DNA of 33,959 nt, taken from positions 1 to 33,959 of the forward strand of contig REBR01000099.1 of NCBI GenBank assembly GCA_007692645.1, read 5' to 3'. Positions 27,253 through 33,959 of this stretch are shown piece after piece. Made by a program: the position numbers and the translations under genes. The first letter of the stretch is position 1, and each line of letters opens with the position of its first letter. Below the pieces are notes generated by a model. That model was not told the DNA's origin. It ran no database searches and worked only from the letters and a program-made list of their open reading frames with translations. This DNA comes from Halomonadaceae bacterium (lineage in GTDB: Bacteria; Pseudomonadota; Gammaproteobacteria; Pseudomonadales; Oleiphilaceae).

Positions 27253-28575
27253 ATGGATAAGCTGCTTGATCTCTGGACCGGTAGTGGGTTGTATAACCTG
27301 ACGCCGGGCAATGCCTTTATGCTGCTGGCGGGTATGGTGTTGCTGTACCTGGCCATTAACAAGAAATTTGAACCGCTGCTACTGGTGCCTATCGGTTTTG
27401 GTACCGTTATGGCCAACATCCCGGAAGCGGGTCTGGCCTACAGTGCGGTTGAGAACGCCATCAACAGTGGTCGCGCGGATGTGCTGGCGTCCCTGGCACC
27501 GCTTCTGGGGGAAAATTTCACCACCTCTCAGGCGATCACCGGTGACCTGATGCGGGAAATGCGGGAAGCCTTCCGGGGCCTGGACGCCCAGGGTCGTTTT
27601 GAGGCCGGGCAGCTGGCTGCCAACTATGGCTACTCCAGCGGTATCCTGCACACCTTCTACAGTGTGGCTATTGCCACCGGTATTGCTCCGCTGCTGATCT
27701 TTGTGGGCGTGGGGGCCATGACGGACTTTGGTCCGCTGCTGGCAAACCCCAAGACCATGCTGCTCGGTGCGGCGGCCCAGTTCGGTATCTTTGGTACCGT
27801 GATTGGTGCGGCGTTGCTGGACTGGTCCGGTATTCTCAGCTTTACCGTGGCGGAAGCCGCTGCCATTGGCATCATCGGTGGTGCTGATGGCCCCACCTCC
27901 ATCTATGTGTCCAGCATCCTGGCGCCACACCTGCTGGGTGCCATTGCGGTGGCCGCCTACTCCTACATGGCCCTGGTGCCCCTGATTCAGCCGCCCATCA
28001 TGCGGGCCCTGACCACCAAGAAAGAGCGGGCCATGAAAATGGTACAGCTGCGTCAGGTGGGCAAGCTGGAAAAGATCCTGTTCCCCCTGTCCATTCTGGT
28101 TCTGGCTGGCATGTTCCTGCCCGACGCGGCACCGCTGCTGGGCATGTTCTGCTTCGGTAACCTGCTGAAAGAGTGTGGCGTGGTGGATCGCCTGAGCGAT
28201 ACCGTGCAAAACGCCATGATCAACATTGTTACCATCGTGTTGGGCCTGGCGGTTGGTGCACAGATGATGGCTGAGACCTTCCTGAGTGTTCAGGTGCTGG
28301 GTATTCTGGCCCTGGGCCTGGTGGCTTTCTGTGTCGGTACAGCCACCGGCATCATGATGGCCAAGCTGATGAACCTGCTGAGCAAAGAGCAGATCAACCC
28401 ATTGATCGGCTCTGCAGGGGTGTCTGCGGTGCCCATGGCGGCCCGGGTGTCCAATAAGCTGGGGCTTGAGGCCAATGGCCAGAACTTCCTGCTGATGCAC
28501 GCCATGGGGCCCAACGTTGCGGGGGTTATCGGCTCTGCAGTGGCAGCGGGTGTGATGATCAAGTTCCTGGCCTGA
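27253..28575 (+). CDS. oadB: Oxaloacetate decarboxylase beta subunit (sodium pump)
   Basis: A 440-residue polytopic membrane subunit that decarboxylates carboxybiotin and exports sodium ions. About nine to eleven hydrophobic segments are seen. The diagnostic [17 protein letters not shown] holds the functional aspartate (near residue 212), and the late block [20 protein letters not shown] carries the Asn/Ser residues used for sodium translocation. The ATG follows AAGGG. With OadA and OadG it forms the complete pump; whether it runs in citrate or tartrate fermentation, anaplerosis or sodium homeostasis here cannot be told, as no citrate or tartrate genes are nearby. Confidence 0.97.
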   Translation: MDKLLDLWTGSGLYNLTPGNAFMLLAGMVLLYLAINKKFEPLLLVPIGFGTVMANIPEAGLAYSAVENAINSGRADVLASLAPLLGENFTTSQAITGDLMREMREAFRGLDAQGRFEAGQLAANYGYSSGILHTFYSVAIATGIAPLLIFVGVGAMTDFGPLLANPKTMLLGAAAQFGIFGTVIGAALLDWSGILSFTVAEAAAIGIIGGADGPTSIYVSSILAPHLLGAIAVAAYSYMALVPLIQPPIMRALTTKKERAMKMVQLRQVGKLEKILFPLSILVLAGMFLPDAAPLLGMFCFGNLLKECGVVDRLSDTVQNAMINIVTIVLGLAVGAQMMAETFLSVQVLGILALGLVAFCVGTATGIMMAKLMNLLSKEQINPLIGSAGVSAVPMAARVSNKLGLEANGQNFLLMHAMGPNVAGVIGSAVAAGVMIKFLA

Positions 28576-28630
28576 TGGTTTTGTGCCATCAATAAACAGG
28601 TTTATGGCAACGTGGTTGGTAGTGGAAACT

Positions 28631-28654
28631 ATCGCGGCCATGGCCGCTCCCACA
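28631..28654 (-). repeat. REP-like palindromic element 4 (CCATGG core, minus orientation)
   Basis: A full 24-nt match to the family, 55 nt after the oadB stop. It is head-to-head with element 5 across a 30-nt spacer. Confidence 0.85.
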
Positions 28655-28684
28655 CAGAACGCGACACTGGTAGCCGCATTCAAC

Positions 28685-28708
28685 TGTGGGAGCGGCTATA
28701 GCCGCGAT
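28685..28708 (+). repeat. REP-like palindromic element 5 (CTATAG core, plus orientation)
   Basis: A full 24-nt match, the inverted partner of element 4. The pair lies before the oadB/rnt terminator and could form a long imperfect hairpin at the 3' end of the oad mRNA. Confidence 0.85.
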
Positions 28709-28743
28709 GAGTTCCAGCCTCCCGGTAAATTGCAATGACCCAT

Positions 28744-28771
28744 AAAAAACCCCGCTTCTGCGGGGTTTTTT
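28744..28771. terminator. Bidirectional Rho-independent terminator between oadB and rnt
   Basis: A perfect 12-bp stem, AAAAAACCCCGC / GCGGGGTTTTTT, with loop TTCT. T-tracts occur on both strands, so it serves both the oad operon and pyrC-rnt. Confidence 0.95.
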
Positions 28772-28780
28772 GTTACTGCT

Positions 28781-29449
28781 TTATTCCTGAGTGGCCTCTT
28801 CCGGTTCTGTCTCCGGCAACGGCCACCCTCCCAGAGTCTTCCACCGATTAACAATAAAACAGAACAGATCCGCCGTTTTCTCCGCATCATAGGCGGCGGA
28901 GTGGGCCTCACGGCTGCTGAACTCAATGCCCGCCAGCTTGCAGGCCTGGGCCAGCACCGTATGCCCCAGGGCCAGGCCGGAGAGGGCGGCGGTATCGAAG
29001 GTAGAGAAGGGGTGGAACGGGTTACGCTTGATATCCGTCCGGGCCACGGCCGCATTCACAAAGCTGTGATCAAACACAGCATTGTGGCCCACCAGTACTG
29101 CCCGCTTGCAGCCACTTTCTTTAATGGCCGTGCGAATGGGCCGCAGGGTCTCGGTCAGGGCTTCCCGCTCAGAGACCGCCTTCCGCAGGGGATTCCAGGG
29201 GTCAATGCCGGTAAAGTCCAGGGCCGCTTTCTCCAGATTGGCCCCTTCAAAGGGGGCCACATTAAAGCAGATGGTATCTCCCCGGCAGAGCCAGCCATCT
29301 TCATCCATGGTCACCAGCACGGCGGCAATCTCCAGCAGGGCGTCGGTCTGGGCATTAAAGCCCCCGGTCTCCACATCCACCACCACCGGTAAAAAGCCCC
29401 GGAAGCGTTGTGCCATCAGGGATTTTATCCCGTTCTCTTCACTGCTCAT
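28781..29449 (-). CDS. rnt: Ribonuclease T
   Basis: A DEDDh-family 3'-5' exoribonuclease that trims the CCA ends of tRNA and matures the 3' ends of 5S and 23S rRNA. The product is 222 residues. Exo motifs: VVDVETGGF (Asp, Glu), [11 protein letters not shown] (Asp) and [15 protein letters not shown] (His, Asp). The ATG at 29449 shares an ATGA overlap with the pyrC stop and has AGG at 7-nt spacing, so translation is probably coupled; upstream in-frame codons lie inside pyrC. A pyrC-rnt order beside motY and argG is, as I recall, the same in P. aeruginosa. Confidence 0.94.
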   Translation of the reverse strand: MSSEENGIKSLMAQRFRGFLPVVVDVETGGFNAQTDALLEIAAVLVTMDEDGWLCRGDTICFNVAPFEGANLEKAALDFTGIDPWNPLRKAVSEREALTETLRPIRTAIKESGCKRAVLVGHNAVFDHSFVNAAVARTDIKRNPFHPFSTFDTAALSGLALGHTVLAQACKLAGIEFSSREAHSAAYDAEKTADLFCFIVNRWKTLGGWPLPETEPEEATQE

Positions 29450-30480
29450 AACTGCACCTGCCAGTTCAGGGTATGACCGGCCCACAGGGGCACAATCTCG
29501 GTGTCACCGCTGCCGATGGCGTCGGGAATCTGCCAGGGTTGGCGCACCAGGGTAATGCGGTCGCTGTTACGGGGCAGGCCATAGTAATCCGCTCCGAAAT
29601 GCCCGGCAAAATCCTCCAGCCGTTCCAGAGCCCCCAGTTCGTCGAAGACCTGGGCGTAGAACTCAATGGCGGCAAAGGCGGAATAACAGCCGGCACAGCC
29701 ACAGGCAGACTCTTTCTGGCCCCGTTGATGGGGGGCGGAGTCGGTGCCCAGGAAAAAGCGCGGGTCACCGCTGATGGCGGCTTCCTGCAGCGCCAGTTGG
29801 TGGCTGGAGCGCTTTAGAATCGGCAGGCAGTAGTAGTGGGGGCGAATGCCCCCTGCCAGCATATGATTGCGGTTAAACAGCAGGTGGTGGGGGGTAATGG
29901 TGGCCGCCAGGTTCTGTGGCCGGCTTTTGACAAAGGCCACCGCCTCGCTGGTGGTGATATGTTCCAGTACCACTTTCAGTTGCGGCACCTGCTCAATCAG
30001 GGGAGCCAGTACCTGCTCCAGAAAGGTCTTTTCCCGGTCAAAAATATCAATCTGGTCGTGGGTGACTTCCCCGTGAACCAGTAACAGCAGACCGTTTTCC
30101 GCCATGGCCTCCAGGGCCGGCAGAATGTGCTTCACCGCCGTGACCCCGGAGTCGGAGTTGGTAGTGGCCCCGGCAGGGTAGAGCTTGCAGGCCACCACAC
30201 CGGCCCGGGCCGCCTCCAGGATCATCCCTGGGGTGGTATTGTCCGTCAGATACAACACCATTAATGGCTGAAATGTACTGCCGGCGGGGCGGGCCGCCTC
30301 AATGCGGGCCTGGTACTCCCCAGCCAGGGCCGCAGTGGTGACCGGCGGCACCAGGTTAGGCATGACAATGGCACGGCCAAAGTGCCGGGCCGTATCCGGT
30401 ACCACCTGCTGCATCATGGCGCCGTCGCGCAGGTGCAAATGCCAGTCATCGGGACGGGTAAGGGTCAGTGTGTCAGCCAT
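29446..30480 (-). CDS. pyrC: Dihydroorotase
   Basis: Zinc enzyme closing carbamoyl-aspartate to dihydroorotate in pyrimidine synthesis. The product is 344 residues, of the class II (E. coli-type) family. Metal and substrate sites are seen: [12 protein letters not shown] near residue 9 (two His), [11 protein letters not shown] with the carboxylated lysine, [20 protein letters not shown], the [11 protein letters not shown] block and LGTDSAPH. The ATG at 30480 gives the family N-terminus and has AGGA ten bases upstream; the longer open frame upstream is not conserved-looking. It overlaps rnt by 4 nt. Confidence 0.96.
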   Translation of the reverse strand: MADTLTLTRPDDWHLHLRDGAMMQQVVPDTARHFGRAIVMPNLVPPVTTAALAGEYQARIEAARPAGSTFQPLMVLYLTDNTTPGMILEAARAGVVACKLYPAGATTNSDSGVTAVKHILPALEAMAENGLLLLVHGEVTHDQIDIFDREKTFLEQVLAPLIEQVPQLKVVLEHITTSEAVAFVKSRPQNLAATITPHHLLFNRNHMLAGGIRPHYYCLPILKRSSHQLALQEAAISGDPRFFLGTDSAPHQRGQKESACGCAGCYSAFAAIEFYAQVFDELGALERLEDFAGHFGADYYGLPRNSDRITLVRQPWQIPDAIGSGDTEIVPLWAGHTLNWQVQL

Positions 30481-30535
30481 GGTGTCGAAATCCTGCCTGT
30501 CTGGAGTGAGAAAGCGGTCACTAAAAGAGGGCCAG

Positions 30536-30544
30536 AGTATATCA
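30536..30544 (-). promoter_or_regulatory. Candidate pyrC promoter (extended -10)
   Basis: On the minus strand TGA-TATACT (30544 down to 30536) matches an extended -10 with one mismatch, about 50 nt before the pyrC start. No clear -35 was found. Confidence 0.4.
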
Positions 30545-30589
30545 GAGGCAGCCCGAAATTTGGTTCCTCGCACTTTATCGGCAGCCCCC

Positions 30590-30665
30590 ACTCCCCGGGG
30601 GAGACCTTACTCCCTGTGAGAGACCCCACTCCCTGTGAGAGACCCCACTCCCTGTGGGAGCGGCT
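30590..30665 (+). repeat. Four tandem 19-nt repeats made from the REP head
   Basis: Copies lie at 30590-30608, 30609-30627, 30628-30646 and 30647-30665. Copies 2 and 3 are identical (ACTCCCTGTGAGAGACCCC). Copy 1 diverges in the middle. Copy 4 runs straight into REP element 6, sharing its TGTGGGAG head. Confidence 0.85.
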
Positions 30666-30676
30666 ATAGCCGCGAT
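30653..30676 (+). repeat. REP-like palindromic element 6 (CTATAG core, plus orientation)
   Basis: A full 24-nt match, overlapping the last tandem copy. It is tail-to-tail with element 7. Confidence 0.85.
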
Positions 30677-30739
30677 CATTTCCCGACCACTCCCAAAATC
30701 AAAGCTAAACCAGGTCCCGTTCCCGAGCCTGGCACCCTG

Positions 30740-30763
30740 ATCGCGGCCATGGCCGCTGCCACA
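30740..30763 (-). repeat. REP-like palindromic element 7 (CCATGG core, minus orientation)
   Basis: Matches the family with one head mismatch (TGTGGCA). It is the inverted partner of element 6 across 63 nt, in the 422-nt gap between pyrC and motY. Confidence 0.8.
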
Positions 30764-30791
30764 GTTGTTCCCCGTTGATTGAGGAAGTCGC

Positions 30792-30818
30792 TAAAGTTTC
30801 CCACCCCGGGGCCGTTAA
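30792..30818 (+). promoter_or_regulatory. Sigma-28 (FliA) promoter of motY
   Basis: TAAAGTTT (30792-30799), exactly 11 nt, then GCCGTTAA (30811-30818). This is 15 of 16 bases of the FliA consensus TAAAGTTT-N11-GCCGATAA. It lies about 85 nt before motY. Flagellar late-class control of motY is known in pseudomonads, as I recall. Confidence 0.88.
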
Positions 30819-30902
30819 CCTTTCTGTGGCTTTACTTTGGCCACAGGGTGGGCCCGTGGTAACGGTCTTCCATAACCGCAGGATCATGATGGCAGGAGCA
30901 GC

Positions 30903-31826
30903 ATGGCAAAGACGCGCAAACACCCGGCACTGAGCAGACCGTTACTGCTGCCCATGGGGCTGTTGGCCTGCCTGGCGGTTCCTGCCCAGGGCATCACCTT
31001 CAGTGCCGGGCTGGAAAACAGCCAGTGGTATGAGGCGGGCTCGATTTTCGAGTGCAGCCTGACCCACCGGATTCCCGGTTACGGTAACGCGGTATTTTAT
31101 CAGCGTGCCGGTGAACCCCTGTCGTTTTATCTGGACCCGGTGCACAACAGCATGCGTCCCGGCCGGGCAGCATTGGTCATAGAAGCGCCCCAGTGGCGGG
31201 GCGGGCAGTCCGTCACTGATCTGGGGTACGTGGATGTAAAAGACCAGGGGCACCCCATAGAGGTCACCACAGCCCACTCTGAGAACATGCTTGCCAGCCT
31301 TGGCCAGGGCATGGCCCCCACCTTTACCCGCCGGGCACGGCACAGTGACGAGCCGGTGCGGGTGAGGCTGACCAATATCAATTTCACCCCCCGCTACCAA
31401 CAATTTCGCCAGTGCACCCAGGGTCTGCTGCCAGTGAACTTTCACCAGGTGGAGCGCACCCGGCTACTTTACCCGCTTAACCAGGAAGGGTTGAGTAACA
31501 GCGGCAAGCGGGCCCTGGATCAGGTAGCTCTTTATATCCGTGCCGATGACCGGGTCAAGGCGGTGTATGTGGATGGCCACACCGACAGCCTGGGCCGGCG
31601 CATTCATAACCGGGCCCTGTCCCGTGAGCGGGCCCAGGAGGTGACGGCCTATCTGGTCAGCCAGGGGGTGCCTGAGGAGATGATCTCTACCCGTTACCAT
31701 GGTGAGCGCTACCCGGTGGCGGGTAAGCCCGGCAACCATCCGGAGAACCGCCGCACCACGGTGCGCCTTGAGCGCCTGGGGGATGACGGTCAGATGACCA
31801 GCGCCGGTGCCAACATCACGGACTAA
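30903..31826 (+). CDS. motY: Flagellar stator-associated protein MotY (OmpA-like C-terminus)
   Basis: A periplasmic T-ring-type protein that holds flagellar stators at the basal body, 307 residues. A signal peptide covers about 1-30 (LLLPMGLLACLAVPAQG). The MotY-specific N-terminal domain has NSQWYEAGSIFECSLTHRIPGYGNAVFYQRAGE. The C-terminal OmpA-like peptidoglycan-binding domain has VYVDGHTDSLGRRIHNRALSRERAQEV, with the key Asp and Arg, and HPENRRTTVRLE. The ATG has AGGAG 4-5 nt upstream. It follows a near-perfect FliA promoter and lies between pyrC and argG, as I recall for P. aeruginosa motY. No MotX or stator genes are in the window. Confidence 0.92.
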   Translation: MAKTRKHPALSRPLLLPMGLLACLAVPAQGITFSAGLENSQWYEAGSIFECSLTHRIPGYGNAVFYQRAGEPLSFYLDPVHNSMRPGRAALVIEAPQWRGGQSVTDLGYVDVKDQGHPIEVTTAHSENMLASLGQGMAPTFTRRARHSDEPVRVRLTNINFTPRYQQFRQCTQGLLPVNFHQVERTRLLYPLNQEGLSNSGKRALDQVALYIRADDRVKAVYVDGHTDSLGRRIHNRALSRERAQEVTAYLVSQGVPEEMISTRYHGERYPVAGKPGNHPENRRTTVRLERLGDDGQMTSAGANITD

Positions 31827-31839
31827 AGCGGGCAAGCGG

Positions 31840-31868
31840 CTGACAGCCGCCGTCCACTGCCGTACAAT
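31840..31868 (+). promoter_or_regulatory. argG promoter (sigma-70)
   Basis: CTGACA (31840-31845; 5/6), a 17-nt spacer and TACAAT (31863-31868; 5/6), giving a start about 30 nt before argG. This is the best housekeeping promoter in the window. Confidence 0.75.
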
Positions 31869-31907
31869 ACGCCTCCTTAACGGTCCCCCAATCCCGAGGA
31901 GTGCAGC

Positions 31908-33119
<1,212 letters not shown>

Positions 33120-33157
33120 CAAGTTGGTTTGGGAGCAGTGCCCCAGTAGGAGTCCTC

Positions 33158-33210
33158 CTGTGGGAGCCCCCAATCTGTGGGGAACCCTCTGTGGAAACTC
33201 CACCCTGTGG
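33158..33210 (+). repeat. Degenerate tandem copies of the REP head
   Basis: CTGTGG recurs at 33158, 33175, 33189 and 33205 (steps of 17, 14 and 16 nt) within sequence rich in TGTGGGAG/CCCC. The last copy is the head of REP element 8. It resembles a decayed version of the array at 30590-30665. Confidence 0.6.
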
Positions 33211-33229
33211 GAGCGGCTATAGCCGCGAT
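33206..33229 (+). repeat. REP-like palindromic element 8 (CTATAG core, plus orientation)
   Basis: A full 24-nt match, 86 nt after the argG stop and the only complete element here with no inverted partner nearby. Confidence 0.85.
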
Positions 33230-33264
33230 TAGCCCAATTTCCACACTGCTTACCAGCAAACCAC

Positions 33265-33296
33265 AAAAAAGGCGACCTCTCGAGGCCGCCTTTTTT
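33265..33296. terminator. Bidirectional Rho-independent terminator between argG and fumarase
   Basis: Arms AAAAAAGGCGACCTC and GAGGCCGCCTTTTTT pair over 15 positions with one A-C mismatch and a 2-nt centre. T-tracts occur on both strands. It separates convergent genes. Confidence 0.93.
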
Positions 33297-33317
33297 ATTA
33301 CCTAAAGCTCTTACTAC

Positions 33318-33959
33318 TCACACACTGGCCGCATCAATAATCCGCTGCTTCCACAAAGCAGGCCCGGTCTGATGCACCGAAACCCCCTTGGAATCCACCG
33401 CCACCGTCACCGGCATATCCTCCACCTCAAACTCATAGATGGCCTCCATCCCCAGTTCCGGAAACGCCACCACCTCAGCATGCTTGATTGCCTTGGACAC
33501 CAGATAAGCCGCGCCACCCACCGCCATCAGATACACCGCCTTATGATCCCGAATTGCATCAATGGCCTCAGCACCCCGTTCCGCCTTGCCGATCATGCCC
33601 ATCAGGCCGGTGGCCTCCAGCATGGTGCGGGTGAACTTGTCCATGCGGGTAGCGGTGGTGGGTCCCGCAGGCCCCATGACCTCTTCCCGCACCGGGTCTA
33701 CCGGCCCTACGTAGTAAATAAACCGGTCCTTCAGATCCACCGGTAATGTCTCGCCCCGGGACAGCATATCCACCATCTTCTTGTGGGCCGCATCCCGGCC
33801 GGTGAGCATCTTGCCGGACAGCAACACCGTCTCACCCTGCGTCCAGGTGTTCATGTCTTCCCGGGTCAGGGTATCCATATTCACCCGGCGCACCGAGTCA
33901 CCCACCTGCCAGCTGATATCCGGCCAGTCATCCAGGCTCGGGGGTGTCTGCAGGGCAGG
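33318..33959 (-). CDS. Class I fumarate hydratase, C-terminal part (cut by window edge)
   Basis: About 213 residues of the C-terminal region of an iron-sulfur, class I fumarase (reversible fumarate to malate), the FumA/FumB type. The reading frame stays open to the last base of the window, so the 5' end is outside. Family blocks seen: GDSVRRVNMDTLTREDM, LSGKMLTGRDAAHKKM, YYVGPVDPV, GPAGPTTATRMDKFT, VGGAAYLVSKAIKHAEVVAFPELGMEAIYEF and the terminal KGVSVHQTGPALWKQRI. The 4Fe-4S cysteines would be mostly in the missing part. A tartrate dehydratase beta-type reading is possible in principle, but the fused full-length style favours fumarase. Confidence 0.9.
   Translation of the reverse strand, partial: PALQTPPSLDDWPDISWQVGDSVRRVNMDTLTREDMNTWTQGETVLLSGKMLTGRDAAHKKMVDMLSRGETLPVDLKDRFIYYVGPVDPVREEVMGPAGPTTATRMDKFTRTMLEATGLMGMIGKAERGAEAIDAIRDHKAVYLMAVGGAAYLVSKAIKHAEVVAFPELGMEAIYEFEVEDMPVTVAVDSKGVSVHQTGPALWKQRIIDAASV

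Noticed and set aside
27379-28683. Open frame of 434 codons opposite oadB
   Set aside because: The product is His/Gln-rich without membrane or domain features; oadB on the other strand is clearly the gene.
30590-30763. Possible CRISPR-like array between pyrC and motY
   Set aside because: The units are contiguous with no unique spacers, only four copies, and they grade into a REP element; there are no cas genes.

Overview
The window is ordinary chromosomal DNA from a GC-rich gammaproteobacterium. The gene orders nadC / DUF1631 / ampD / ampE / chemoreceptor, pepA-holC-valS divergent from lptF-lptG, alaS-lysC-csrA-tRNA-Ser-tRNA-Arg, and rnt-pyrC / motY / argG match, as I recall them, blocks found in Pseudomonas and related genera. 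Here they are placed side by side. The sodium-pump operon oadGAB, MotY and a class I fumarase suggest a Pseudomonadales/Oceanospirillales-type, probably motile and possibly marine or halotolerant organism. I cannot name the genus from sequence alone. No integrase, transposase, phage, toxin-antitoxin or CRISPR locus is visible.

Layout. 1-4.4 kb (minus strand): thpR, a membrane MASE1-PAS-GGDEF-EAL c-di-GMP protein and nadC. 4.6-8.4 kb (plus): a DUF1631 protein, ampD and ampE. 8.6-10.7 kb: a methyl-accepting chemotaxis protein. 10.7-17.1 kb (minus): a run reading pepA-holC-valS-panE-PduO-type adenosyltransferase. 17.2-19.4 kb (plus): lptF-lptG of the LPS exporter. 19.6-20.1 kb: an RDD membrane protein. 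20.4-24.9 kb (plus): alaS, lysC, csrA, tRNA-Ser(GCT), tRNA-Arg(ACG) and a terminator. 25.1-28.6 kb: oadG-oadA-oadB, the oxaloacetate decarboxylase sodium pump. 28.8-30.5 kb (minus): pyrC-rnt, with a 4-nt ATGA overlap. 30.9-33.1 kb (plus): motY and argG. The right edge holds the 3' part of a class I fumarase on the minus strand.

Functionally these are mostly housekeeping genes: translation (valS, alaS, two tRNAs), replication (holC), cofactors (nadC, panE, adenosyltransferase), amino acids and pyrimidines (lysC, argG, pyrC), cell envelope (ampD/ampE, lptFG) and central carbon metabolism (oad, fumarase). A signalling/motility thread runs through them: a c-di-GMP enzyme, a chemoreceptor, CsrA and MotY. 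Two sigma-28 (FliA)-type promoter candidates sit before motY (near perfect) and the chemoreceptor (weaker).

The most distinctive non-coding feature is a family of eight 24-nt REP-like palindromic elements confined to gene ends and intergenic gaps. They come in two core types (GCGGCCATGGCCGC and GCGGCTATAGCCGC). Every neighbouring pair joins one of each type in opposite orientation, and two sites carry tandem copies of the element's head sequence. I found no clearly new enzymatic or defence system.
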